Assembly: GCF_032118995.1 (NCBI RefSeq)
Contig: NC_092665.1
Span: forward strand, 14,652,012-14,716,011
Length of the DNA stretch: 64,000 bases
Direction of reading: 5' to 3'
Origin: Asterias amurensis
Lineage: Eukaryota > Echinodermata > Asteroidea > Forcipulatida > Asteriidae
Shown: piece by piece, positions 23,301-32,830 of the stretch
How the letters are laid out: the number at the start of each line of letters is the position of its first letter
Numbering within the stretch: position 1 is the stretch's first letter
The notes under the pieces: generated by a model
What the model saw: only the letters and a program-made list of their open reading frames with translations
Databases searched by the model: none
Told to the model about the DNA's origin: nothing
Program-made: the position numbers and the translations under genes

Positions 23301-26300
23301 CTTGTTAATACGTTTTTTACATGCTTAAACTGAGACTAAAATAATTTTGGTGACATTGTTTTACTCATTTCACAAAAACTACAGCACCTCAGCAAAGAAT
23401 ATTTGCTTGCTATTATCATTATCTTCAAACTGTTTAAATTTAATCTAAATCTGTGGACATTGTGTAAAAAGTACCCAGACCCTTTAAAGGCAGTGGACAC
23501 TATTGGTAATTACTCAAAATAATTATCATCATAAAACCTTTCTTGATTACGAGTAATGGGGAGAGGTTGATGGTATAAAACATTGTGAGAAACAGCTCCC
23601 TCTGAAGTGACGTAGTTTTCGAGAAAGAAGTAATTTTCCACGAATTTGATTTCGAGACCTCAAGTTTACAATTTGAGGTCTCAAAATCAAGCATCAGAAA
23701 GCACACAACTTCGTGTGACACGGGTGTTTTTTCTTTCATTATTATCTCGCAAATTCGACGACCGATTTAACTCAAATTTCCAAAGGTTTGTTATTTTATG
23801 CATATGTTGAGATAGACAAACTGTGAAGACTAGTCTTTGACAATTACCAATAGTGTCCCCTGCCTTTAAATGGTTAAAGTGTATTCAATTGTTTTAATTA
23901 GAATCGTCTGTACCCTTCCTCATACAGTTAATGTACTCAGGTCGCCCCATCGTCCAGGTTGCTTGTGGGGGTGAATTTACAATGATCCTAGATTACAAGG
24001 GAACCCTACACTCCTTCGGATGTCCAGAATACAGCCAACTCGGTAAGTTTAACCCTCCTACTCTTGTTACCATTTTCCAGTAGTTTGTCCATCATTCTAT
24101 GCCACAGTGGATGATATTGAACGGTCAGACAGTAGGAGGGTTGACTGTATATTGTGTAAATGCATTCAGCACATGATATCATATTGCAGGCTGGCATCGT
24201 TTATCTATCAATCAAAACCACAGTGGATGACATTGATTGGTCAGACAGTAGGAAGGTTGACTATTTGTAGACCCATTTACCACATGATATCACATTGCAT
24301 AGTTCATCGATGGATGATATTGAATGACAGAATGACAGACAGTAGGAGCGTTAACTATGCACTGTGTCGATTCATGTGCGATATTTCATTGCTTAGTTCA
24401 TCTATCCTTCAAGACCACAGTGGGTGATATTGAATGGTCAGACAGTAGAAGGGTTAACTATGTACTGTGTAGATGCATTTGCCACGTGGTAGCACACTCC
24501 TTAGTTTTTTTGTTTTTTATTACTTGGTAGGTCACAACACCAACGGTCAGTTCTTAGTGTCTTCAAACAAAACCTCATTCGATTGTGTGCTGACGCCAAG
24601 GCGTATCGGTGGCTACATCGAGAAGGCCAGAGATGGGTTGAAGTTCCTGGACAACATTGTGATCAAGGACGTAGCATGCGGAGCAAATCATACCGTAAGT
24701 TGATTAATAGCCGCAAAAAATATAGTTACAGCCTGACGTTTCGACTCGAGCTGAGTACTTCTCATACAGTAAGTTGATCAGTAGTCACAAAAAATAGTCA
24801 ACGGCCTGACGTTTCGACTCGAGCCAAGTCTTTCTCATACAATAAGTTGATCAGTAGTCACAAAAAATAGTCAACCGCCTGACGTTTCGACTCGAGCAGA
24901 GTCTTTCTCACACAGTTAAGTGATCAGCCGTCGATTTCACAAAAAACTAGGACTCGTCTTATCTCGAGTTAGGACGAGTAACTCTTCCTAACTTAGGATT
25001 AATGTAAAGGTCTGCATGCTACAGTGCAGGGTTGTGACTCGTCCTAAGTCCTAAGATTAGTCTTAAGTTAGGAAGAGTTTTGTGAAATCGACGGCAGGGG
25101 TGGATTTCACAAAGAGTTAGGACTAGTCTTATCTCGAGTTAGGACCAGTTACTCGTCCTAACTTAGGACTATCCATGCAATTTGTATATCTCCTAGGACT
25201 AGTCCGTAGTTAGGACTAGTCCTAACTCTTTGTCAAATCGACCCCAGTAGTCACAAAAAATAGTCAACGGCCTGACGTTTATGACTCCAGCAGAGTCTTT
25301 CTCATACAGTAAGTTGATATATACTTGCACAAAAAATAGTTAACGGTCTGAAGTTTTGACCCTCGCAGAGTCTTTTTTGTGATCAACCATATAAAAAGTT
25401 GAGACCAATTCAAGAACTGACTCGGCGGTAGTGCAGTTAATTACAAGCTTTTTAAGCTAAGTAGTAGTCCCAGCCAATTTTCTACACCTTCCGCCTGGTT
25501 AGTAGTTAAAAAGCAGGACATTTCTTTTCAGAAGGTCTACTGACAGGTCTACCGAAGTCTCCTGAAAATCCGATACAGCTACTCTGCGGTAGTAGAATAA
25601 AGAACGACAGTTCTCCAAGAACAAACTCTACCTGGCTAGTAGATACACACATGGTGTTACCGCAAACCAAATATATACATCTACATGAAGTAACAAACCT
25701 GTGAGCTTATTTCGTCCCAAGACCTAAGATTAATTCCAAGTTATGAATATGGTGCAATCGACGGCTGGCTAGGAAACAAAACTGTTTTGACATTATCACA
25801 CTATAATATAATGTGTGCCCTTTGTTTTTTGATAGGTTGCATTGGATATGCAAGGCCGTGTCTTCACGTGGGGTTTCGGAGGGTACGGTCGCTTGGGTCA
25901 CGCAGAGCCTAAAGACGAACCGGTTCCACGATTCTTGAGAACCTTCGATCCAGCTCACAACAAAGCGGCCAAGAAGATCAATGCAGGAACATACTATTCC
26001 ATGGCAACCACTGAACATGGTAAGAACTTGTTCAAACCTTCTTTCCAGGGTTTTGCTCACAGTGTGGGTCGGTGCTGGAAAACCCGCCTGGCACTCCTGA
26101 ATCCCCAATCCACCACTGGAAACCACCGACCACCGACCACTACATATTTTCCAAATTTTAAAATAAACTACACCTGAAATTTCCTTTCAAAGGTTTTCAA
26201 CGGAGTGTTAGATTGGGTATTTACCTGTAAAATTTATATCTAAAGGTGGAAGCCATTAATTTTGAGCACTTCTTTGGTTTCAGTCTATTTATTTGGTCTA

Positions 26301-28575
26301 CCATTTTTGAACAGGTCCATGTTTTTACAGTTCCCTTCTTGTATCATCACTGGAAAAACTAAAGTTTCCCTATCTTCCCCTCTGAAAGAGGATGGAGTTT
26401 TATTGCAATAAACCACAAGGGAAATGGATCGGGTTGATATAAATTGAAGTTTGGGTGAACACAGAGAAAGTGTTGTTCAGTTTTGATAATTATTTATTTT
26501 GTTGTCTTTGAGAATTCCAAATTGATAATTTATTTTGCTTTGTCTTTGCTTCTCTTTTTGTCATTGTGTTAAAACTTTCATTCAAATTTGCAGAAGTGAC
26601 GCCATCTTATCATTGATAAATATGTTTCACAACTTTACTAATATTTGTTGTAAATGTGCTTCTGTTTCATTTATATTTGTGTCTAATTTTTGATTTTGTA
26701 TTAACTCACCCTGCGTAATTTTCTGATGTGCATTATTTACTTGAATATTTGCTTCTCTGAGCTGTCAGAGTGGCGGTGAACTTTTGATTGTTTATTGATT
26801 ATGTTTATTGTTATTATTGATTGATATGTATCATGAGTTTTAAGAGGTTTTGATTTTGTGGTTTTCAGTTTCCTGTCCGATGTTGAATTACTCGGACTTT
26901 TCCAAACAGTGCCTCTGAGTTTTTGTTGCCAACCTTTTTTTTAGATACTTTTTTCTGTCTAAGTACAAGGGCTTAGTATGAGGCTTAGTTCCTAGATCAA
27001 TATTTCTCAGTTTTGAGTTCTTACTTTTCAGTTCCTAGGTTTTAAATTGCTGTTTCTGTATATAATATTAATCAATTTTTTATGATTTTTTTCTCCTGGT
27101 TAATGTTGTCTTAGTTCCTTGATTATATTCCTTAATTTTTAATTAAGTTCCTAGGTTTTAAATTATGTATCTTGATATAATATTAATCAATGTGTTATTA
27201 ATTTTGTCTCCCAGTCATTTTTGTCTTAATTCCAGATAATATTCCTTAGTTTTTAGTTCCTATGTTTCAGTTCCTAGAATACAAATTGTTGTATCTTGAT
27301 ATAAAATTAATCCATTTTCTGGTTTGCCCGGTAAATTTTTTTCATCAGCCGATCAGCTTTTCTTCTGGGGCCAAACCAAGTCATCCGGGGAGGCGACTAT
27401 GTACCCCAAGCCAGTTCCTGACCTCACTGGCTGGAAGGTCAGAGACTTGGGTTGCAGGTAGGTCAAAGGTCAAACATACATTAATCTGACGTTAAACTGA
27501 AGTCAGACTTTTTTACTGTCTAGCCTTAAAACATGCTGTTTGATTTTGTAGGGGTTATGGGACAGTTGGGATTAGTGTAAAGCGAGGCAAAATTTTATGT
27601 TTTTTGTTGGGTTTTTTTTTCACACAAGCTTGCTTGTTAGATAATTAGATGGCCTTAAGTCCAGTTCAAACTTCCTGCGAATGCAAAGAGAATGTTGACA
27701 TCATTTAGCTGTTTTCTTAGCGAATGTTTCGCAAGAGTTGAGCACATTTTAACTGGGGGAATTTTTAATTCGAATTCGGGATGTCAAAATTTGTATCGCA
27801 TTCGCATTCGCAGGAAGTACGAACCGGGTTTTAGAGTTGGTTACAGCCATGTTGAATCATCTTAATTTTCACGATACCCTGATTCAAGTTTTGATGATTT
27901 TGTTTTCTTTCATTAAAAATCGTTTCTAGCAATCACTCCATCGTCTTGGTTGCCGATGAGAGTGTCATCAGCTGGGGACCGTCACCAACGTTCGGAGAGC
28001 TGTGCTATGGCGAGAACGGCCCTCGCTCCTCCACCCAAGCCAAAGAAGTCAAACCGCTGGAGGGTCTACACATCCACGCCCTCTGCTGCGGGCTCGGTCA
28101 CACTCTGTTCATCGCCAGGAGCGACACAGTCGCCGAACGGAGAAAGGTGAGGCAGCTTCCGATGTTTAACCCGACCCGAGTCGCTGTAAACGAACCACCC
28201 ATTGAGGAAGAGAAGGAGGAGGAAGTCGTGGAGAAGGAACCGGAGAATGACGACAAGAAGACTGAGAACGGGACGCAGAGCAACGACATTGTGAAAGAAG
28301 CGGCAAAATCAGATGGTGAGAAAGTCGAAGACTCACGGAAGGAGGCAGCAGCTGAGATGGAAACAACCGTCGACGAGAAGGCCGAGGAGAAAAACACAGA
28401 GGAGACCGCAGCCCCGAAGGGCAACGGTGAGGGCGCTGTTCAAAAGGACAACGAGGGCGCCGTTGGGAAGAACAACGGTAATGGAGACGGAGGTATGAAG
28501 GAGGAAGATTCAGCGATGGAGGTCAAGGAGACGACAGTATTAAGTCCACCGTCTACCGTTGCAGATCCTTCTTAA
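17365..28575 (+). CDS. RCC2: RCC2 / TD-60 homologue, complete, with acidic C-terminal extension
   Basis: Homologue of regulator of chromosome condensation 2, an RCC1-type beta-propeller that associates with mitotic chromatin/midzone and modulates Rac, Arf and Ral GTPases in vertebrates. Coding exons: 17365-17493, 19415-19508, 20456-20602, 21486-21617, 22416-22504, 23928-24042, 24531-24694, 25836-26019, 27349-27457, 27930-28575. All introns are GT-AG, and the phases give 602 codons plus TAA. Residues 1-43 are a basic, Lys-rich tail (MPRAKKRFPGESGD). The propeller follows: PPFVGELLFSGGTNWDLVGR, GRGDKGQLGHG, AFGDNKLGQLGVGH, TWGFGGYGRLGHA, ISWGPSPTFGELCYG. Family similarity ends near residue 473 (LPMFNPTRVA), where human RCC2 (522 aa) also ends. 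About 129 further residues rich in Glu, Lys, Asn and Gly follow. Introns contain several foldback elements and tandem repeats. Confidence 0.95.
18060..18430 (+). mobile_element. TTAA foldback MITE family B, copy 2
   Basis: TTAAAGCCATTTTACACTTT at the left, AAGTGTCCAATGGCTTTAA at the right, TTAA at both ends, and internal palindrome TCTCGATATCGAGA. It lies in RCC2 intron 1. Confidence 0.75.
19633..20200 (+). repeat. Minisatellite-like direct repeats interrupted by a SINE tail
   Basis: Units of about 110-120 bp carry TTCAAAACCACTGTGGAT, GAATGGTCA..CAGTAGGAGG and GTTGACTGTGTAC. Copies start near 19680, 19795 and 20085. Between 19915 and 20080 a SINE tail is inserted (GTCACTGAGTGGACGGGTAT, ATATAAGAAGCCACTATT). 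It lies in RCC2 intron 2; related arrays are in intron 6 and at 28985. Confidence 0.7.
20634..20815 (+). mobile_element. Foldback family D, near full length
   Basis: ACAGGCCTGTATGCTTCGTT at the left; AATTGCCTTTGTCGTTCCTG and a degraded right end near 20815. It lies in RCC2 intron 3. Confidence 0.7.
20885..20942 (+). repeat. SINE tail fragment
   Basis: CACCTTGAGTGGCACTGAGTGACGG-type hairpin followed by AATATATAAGAAGCCACTAT, as at 20030-20080. Confidence 0.5.
20943..21402. mobile_element. Foldback element with GGGCGAATA ends
   Basis: The ends TGCTGGGCGAATAGTGAAAT and ATATTCGAATAATTCGCCCA form an inverted repeat. Internal inverted copies of TTAACCGGATATTCGAATA occur in both arms. Also contains two GAGGGCGCT phrases. 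No ORF. It lies in RCC2 intron 3. Confidence 0.65.
21793..21965. mobile_element. Foldback family F (CTTCCTGCGAATGC ends), copy 1
   Basis: TACTTCCTGCGAATGCCAAA at the left and CATTCACATTCGAAGGAAGT at the right; shared internal ATGTTTCGCAAAAGTTGAGG. It lies in RCC2 intron 4, inside a stretch of GGCTTAGGCT-like low complexity (21643-22100). Confidence 0.65.
22666..22807. mobile_element. Foldback family C (TTAGGACTAGTCCTA), copy 1
   Basis: GGGGTCGATTTCACAAGGAG at the left and CTCTTTGTGAAATCCACCCC at the right form terminal inverted repeats around TTAGGACTAGTCCTA blocks. It lies in RCC2 intron 5. Confidence 0.75.
23072..23484. mobile_element. Foldback family G (GGGTACTTTTTG ends), complete
   Basis: TCAAAGGATTTGGGTACTTT at the left and AAAAAGTACCCAGACCCTTT at the right; each arm repeats TTTGAAGATAATGATAGCA and its complement. 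It abuts the family A element at 23484 with no spacer. A half copy is at 32630-32830. Confidence 0.7.
23484..23869 (-). mobile_element. TTAA foldback MITE family A, copy 2
   Basis: TTAAAGGCAGTGGACACTAT to ...GTGTCCCCTGCCTTTAA, with TTAA at both ends and central GAGACCTC hairpin arms. It lies in RCC2 intron 5. Confidence 0.8.
24055..24505 (+). repeat. Minisatellite-like direct repeats in RCC2 intron 6
   Basis: Four or more units of roughly 100-120 bp with CCACAGTGGATGATATTGAA, GGTCAGACAGTAGGAGGGTT and ACATGATATCA. Same family as 19633-20200 and 28985-29140. Fills almost all of the intron between exons ending 24042 and starting 24531. Confidence 0.75.
24690..25395 (+). repeat. Tandem array (~70-bp unit) abutting the RCC2 exon 7 splice donor
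   Basis: Units contain AAGTTGATCAGTAGTCACAA, TAGTCAACGGCCTGACGTTT, CGACTCGAGC and GAGTCTTTCTCATACAGTA. Unit starts lie near 24695, 24769, 24843, 24915, 25309. Units 1, 2 and the one at 25309 contain GTAAGT. Two family C foldbacks (24928-25246) are inserted in the array. Confidence 0.8.
24928..25246. mobile_element. Two adjacent foldback family C elements
   Basis: Copy 24928-25095 is bounded by GCCGTCGATTTCAC and GTGAAATCGACGGC. Copy 25096-25246 is bounded by GGGGTGGATTTCACAAAGAG and CTTTGTCAAATCGACCCC. Both carry TTAGGACGAGT/ACTCGTCCTAA arms. Confidence 0.75.
25425..25690 (-). repeat. Interspersed repeat (reverse copy of the 2905 family)
   Basis: TAGTAGTTAAAAAGCAGGAC-like arms, CTACTCTGCGGTAGTAGAAT and TGGTGTTACCGCAAACCAAA match in reverse the repeats in VEPH1 introns. 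It lies in RCC2 intron 7. Confidence 0.6.
26180..27348. other. RCC2 intron 8, mostly unassigned
   Basis: AT-rich sequence. Around 26900-27300, short phrases such as TTAGTTCCTAGGTTTTAAAT and TCTTGATATAATATTAATCA recur loosely, suggesting an old degenerate tandem repeat. No exon-like segment seen. Confidence 0.5.
27663..27835. mobile_element. Foldback family F, copy 2
   Basis: CTTCCTGCGAATGCAAAG at the left and GCATTCGCATTCGCAGGAAG at the right; internal TTTCGCAAGAGTTGAG. It lies in RCC2 intron 9; the same family sits in intron 4. Confidence 0.7.
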
Positions 28576-28984
28576 GTTATCGCACAACTCATTCTTGCAT
28601 AAACTGGTATTTAGCTACTTCAGGAAGAAGACACTTTATTTGGTCGTTCAAGGTTCTATTGAGACTATCTTGCCAACTGGTGGTATTGTATTTGTACACT
28701 GGATTTTTTTCTGAGGAGAATATTTGGCGGGCCTCATATTTTCTCGGAGATGTGATCACGTATTCCTGCTCCCTGGTGTAGGGTTGATGTTTCAAAGTGA
28801 TCAATTATTTATCACACTTAATAGTTAATTTATCAAAGGAACAATCAATAAGTTGAATATCAGTAACAAGATCCAATTATGTCCATTGTCAGTGGATATG
28901 AACGAACCACCTCAAAACCAACATTGGTGACATTAACTCTCTAGGAACTTAGAAGTTTCAATTCACGTACGGATTGAATTTGCA

Positions 28985-29140
28985 GAATGAATGGTCAGAC
29001 AGTAGGAGGGTTGACTGCGTACAGTGTAGATGCATCTAACACATGATACCACAATGCAGGCTTGCATATAGTTTATGTATACTTCGAAATCCATTGCGGT
29101 GGACGATACTGAATGGTCAGGCAGAAGGAAGAAATCTTAG
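28985..29140 (+). repeat. Minisatellite fragment downstream of RCC2
   Basis: GAATGGTCAGACAGTAGGAGG, GTTGACTGCGTACAGTGTAG and ACATGATACCACAATGCAGG match the arrays in RCC2 introns 2 and 6. Confidence 0.65.
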
Positions 29141-29450
29141 TCAGGGATGAGAAATTTCAGATTTTTGTCTGATTTTAGACTTGTATAAGTCTGCCTCATA
29201 AACAAAAAACTGCTGTGTGCTTCTCAAAATTAAACAAGTCGGCTTCTTCTCAATGTCGGCTCCAATCCACTTCTCTAGTGCCGAGGATACTGTTCTCAAA
29301 AGCACCTTGGAATCCATAACTCTATCAAAAGGTGAACATGCCATCATTTCGATGTTACCTCCTAAGATCTGGATACCAGATTCAGACTTTTTTTGTCAGG
29401 AATGACTCTCACCCCTGCTTGTTGGTGTCGCTAATTGAAGGCAATTGAGA

Positions 29451-29620
29451 ATGACCAGCCTTGAAGCAGTCACCACAAACACCATTAAGCTATTGGTCGA
29501 CCCTAAGCATGATTTGCAAGCCCATGTGCAGCGAGTGAAAAAGGGAACTAAGTGTGCTATCACTTGTTGTCACGACTATGTACGACTTTTGGGTGTGCTT
29601 GAGGGCAGCAGACTCATCAG
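29451..29620 (+). CDS. Candidate unassigned coding exon ending in a consensus donor
   Basis: An ORF from ATG at 29451 (MTSLEAVTTNTIKLLVDPKH...) runs 56 codons plus two bases and ends at CAG|GTAAGT at 29620/29621, with an in-frame stop upstream. The composition looks more protein-like than its surroundings, and 29217-29405 has another short ORF in a coding-like style. I do not recognise a family. It could be a decayed retroposed gene or a chance ORF. Confidence 0.2.
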
Positions 29621-29830
29621 GTAAGTCCATTGCTCTGGAAGTATTCAGAACTATGAAAAATTATGGATTTTTATCCGGTCAGTCTGTTGTCTAGATTGGC
29701 GATGTTCAAAACAAATATGTTTGTATCCAGATCATAGACTTGTCCAGTCCCTTCAAGCCAGTCGATGTTGCGCCCTCTAGAGGTGACTTATAGACCCCCT
29801 GCATTGACGTCCATCTTTGCCTACAAACCA

Positions 29831-30020
29831 GAGGTGCTTTTCACGAAGAGGTAGGACTAGTCTGATCTTGGGTTAGGACAGGTTCTTATAGGACTAGTTT
29901 TCAATATTATACTCCTAGGACTAGTCCTAAGTTAGGACTAGTCTTAAGTTAGGACAAGTCCTAATAGTCCTAAATTAGGACTAGTCCTATGTTAGGGCAA
30001 TCTTTGTGAAATCTACCCCT
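29831..30020. mobile_element. Foldback family C
   Basis: CTTTTCACGAAGAGGTAGGA at the left and CTTTGTGAAATCTACCCCTG at the right, with four or more TTAGGACTAGTCCTA-type blocks between. Confidence 0.7.
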
Positions 30021-30163
30021 GGGAACATGTATGCGTTGCGCATGACTCGCAACCAATGATAGCTCTTCACACGTACACTTTCCATCCGCTATGGCGGCCA
30101 ATGCAAGGGATCTGTACAAAATCTGGTGTCGCCAATCTAGAATATTAAGTTCGCTAATACACA

Positions 30164-30308
30164 GGGGGTCGATTTCACAAAGAGTTAGAACTAGTCCTAA
30201 CTTGGGACTAGTCCTAGGATATATTAAAAACATATGGACGAGTAACTCGAGTAACTCGTCCTAACTCGAGATAAGATTAGTCTTAACTCTTTGTGAAATC
30301 CACCCCTG
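30164..30308. mobile_element. Foldback family C
   Basis: GGGGTCGATTTCACAAAGAG at the left and CTCTTTGTGAAATCCACCCC at the right; terminal repeats are nearly perfect. Confidence 0.75.
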
Positions 30309-30959
30309 CTCTTTTCAATGCAAATTTATAATGGTATCCATTCAACGTAAGGATGCTTAATTATGCACAAATGACTACGATATTCATTTAAAAAAAATTA
30401 ACTGCGTTTAGACGACTGTATATTTTGTTTTCTCTGAATTTGATCCTCACAAAGTGTTCTTTCATAAAAAATTGTGTCAAAAGTTTTACCTCGGAAATGG
30501 AATTTTAAAAATAAATATGGGACCAAATTAATGAAAAATTGTGAATAATTTTATGTCAAATGTGATAATTGCATTTTGTACAAAATGCGGTAGATTTTCT
30601 GATGGATTTTGAAGGATTTTGGAGATGCGTTGTCATCGAATATGTGCATAGTAACTGAGTATTACAATTCGAACATCTTAACGTGTACAGCATTGGAAAA
30701 TTTCCTTATGAATATGAAAATATATGTGGTGTTTTTTCCTTCTCCTTTTTCTCATGGTGGAAACATTGCATTGTGAAAAAAGGAGAATGTATTTTGATAT
30801 TTTTAAATGTATTTCCCATCGTTTGAGATTTTCCGTAATCTCACTGTTTATTTCCAATTAAATTGTTTGGTGATCAAGCATCGCTTAAATAATTAATTTT
30901 AAAAGTTGGCTTCTTTTAGCACTGCAACAGAAAAAAATAACAATCGGAACAGGTGCCAA

Positions 30960-31344
30960 TTAAAGGCAGTGGACAGCTAGTGGACACTATTGGTAATTGT
31001 CAAAGATCAGTCTTCTCACTTGGTGTATCTCAACATATGCATAAAATAACAAACCTGTGAAAATTTGAGCTCAATCGGTCTTCGAACTTGTGAGATGATA
31101 ATGAAAGAAGAAAAAACCCATGTCACACGAAGTTGTGTGCGTTTAGATGGTTGATTTCAAGACCTCAAGTTCTAAATCTGAGGTCTCGAAATCAAATTCG
31201 GGGAAAATTACTTCTTTCTCGAAAACTATGGCCCTTCAGAGGGAGCCGTTTCTCACAATGTTTTATACCATCAACCTCTCCCCATTACTTGTCACCAAGA
31301 AAGGTTTTATGCTAAAAATTGATTTGAATGTCCACTGCCTTTAA
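30960..31344 (+). mobile_element. TTAA foldback MITE family A, copy 3
   Basis: TTAAAGGCAGTGGACAG with a short local duplication of GTGGACA near the left end; the right end is TGTCCACTGCCTTTAA. Internal GAGACCTCAAGTTC / GAGGTCTCGAAAT hairpin. Confidence 0.75.
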
Positions 31345-31539
31345 AACAAAATTAAGCAGATAAATAATTTACTAGTTTTTGTAAACATGTTAAAAATACT
31401 AAATTGGGGTGTGAACTACTTTAAAAAATTTAAATAATTAATTATTAATAAAAAATGTGAGAAAAAAAAAAGAGGGAAAAAAAAACATTTTGAGATTTAA
31501 CTGCCATCGCGGTGTGTTCATGTGGATCCAGGGTAAGGG

Positions 31540-31826
31540 CATACAGGCCTGGAATTTTCATTGCTGAGAGGGCAAGGCCACTTTCATATTGAAAGGGCAC
31601 CAAGGCCAAGAACAGGGCAACCTAGGTCATAGGCTTCAAGTAATTCCAGGCCTGCCGGCGATTTCACCAAACTCTTCCTTATTTAGGAATAATTTTAGGA
31701 CTTGGGACGAGTTAAGTTCCGTATCCATAGACGCTAGGACGCATTGAACCAATCCTAAGTTAGGACGGGTTACTCGTCTTAACTCGAGATAGGATTAATC
31801 CTAGCATTTTGTGAAATCGGCTGCTG
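31540..31826. mobile_element. Foldback family D (degraded) joined to family C
   Basis: CATACAGGCCTGGAATTTTC to TTCCAGGCCTGCC (31540-31655), then GCGATTTCACCAAACTCTTC to TTTGTGAAATCGGCTGC (31654-31826). The D-to-C junction in CCTGCCG is also seen at 48824. Confidence 0.55.
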
Positions 31827-32629
31827 GACATTTAATTGTTTTCCTAATTCCATATTGGAATTTTGTAATGCCAAATACGGAGTGTACAATTGGGCAAGAT
31901 CAGGAGTTGGTCAGTTACAACTTACAAGAAAGTTTGAGCGTCTGACTAATTTGGGCACCTGTTGAAAAGACCAGCGCCTAATTTCATAAAGCTGTTTAGC
32001 AGTAAGACAAATTGCTTTGCTGAGCAAGTATCGAGTCTCCAAATGCACACTAAATGTAGTTCTGGCTTGTTAACTGCATCTGCTAAGCAAGACTTTTCTG
32101 TGCTTAGCAAGTCTTTGTGAAATTACAGGCTTTATGAAATTGGGCTATGGTGGGTTACTTACAGTGGAAACCCTACTGACCCCTTCTTGGGCTTGCCCGA
32201 AACTTAAATCTTACGGTCTTATTTATGCATAAAGTTGTTTATAGTTTAGAACTATACAAACAAAATTACCGTTTTTTGTACAGCACTCAAACAAACATAC
32301 TTGATGTTGCACCAAGTTTGTCTGTAATTTATTATTATTTCTTTCCTCTTAGACATACTGCACTTAATGTGTGTTTCATGGAAACAAGTCATGGGGGTTA
32401 ATATTTTCCCCAGACTTCTTTCTGTTTTCTTAGAAAGCAATTCTTCTTTTGTTTATTAGTAAATTTAAGTAAATTAATAAGTAGATTTGTAAAGAACATT
32501 TTGGGCATTATTATTTTTTATTTAGTTGTTCCCTTTTCCCCCCATTTTTTCATTGATAATTTAGTTTTTGTTTAAACCTTCTTGACTTGTTTTGTTGATA
32601 GAAATCTATGGAATTTCTTATATAGACCT

Positions 32630-32830
32630 TTAAAGGGGTTTTGGTACTTTTTGTACGACATAAACACAAAATTCACAGATGTGCATTAAACTTACACGGT
32701 TTGAAGATAATGGTGGTAGAAAGCTTCCCTTCTTGCTGAGGTGCTGTACTTTTTGAAAAAATGAGTAAAACAGTTTCACGCAAATAACTTTTCTGCTCAG
32801 TGAGAAGAAAATCATTTTAGCATTTACAAC
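32630..32830. mobile_element. Foldback family G, half copy
   Basis: AAAGGGGTTTTGGTACTTTT, GTGCATTAAACTTACACGGT and TGCTGAGGTGCTGTACTTTT match the left arm at 23072; the right arm is missing. Confidence 0.6.

Noticed and set aside
24690..25395. Regularly spaced repeats that could suggest a CRISPR array
   Set aside because: Eukaryotic context, no unique spacers, unit itself is the whole period, and foldback elements interrupt it.
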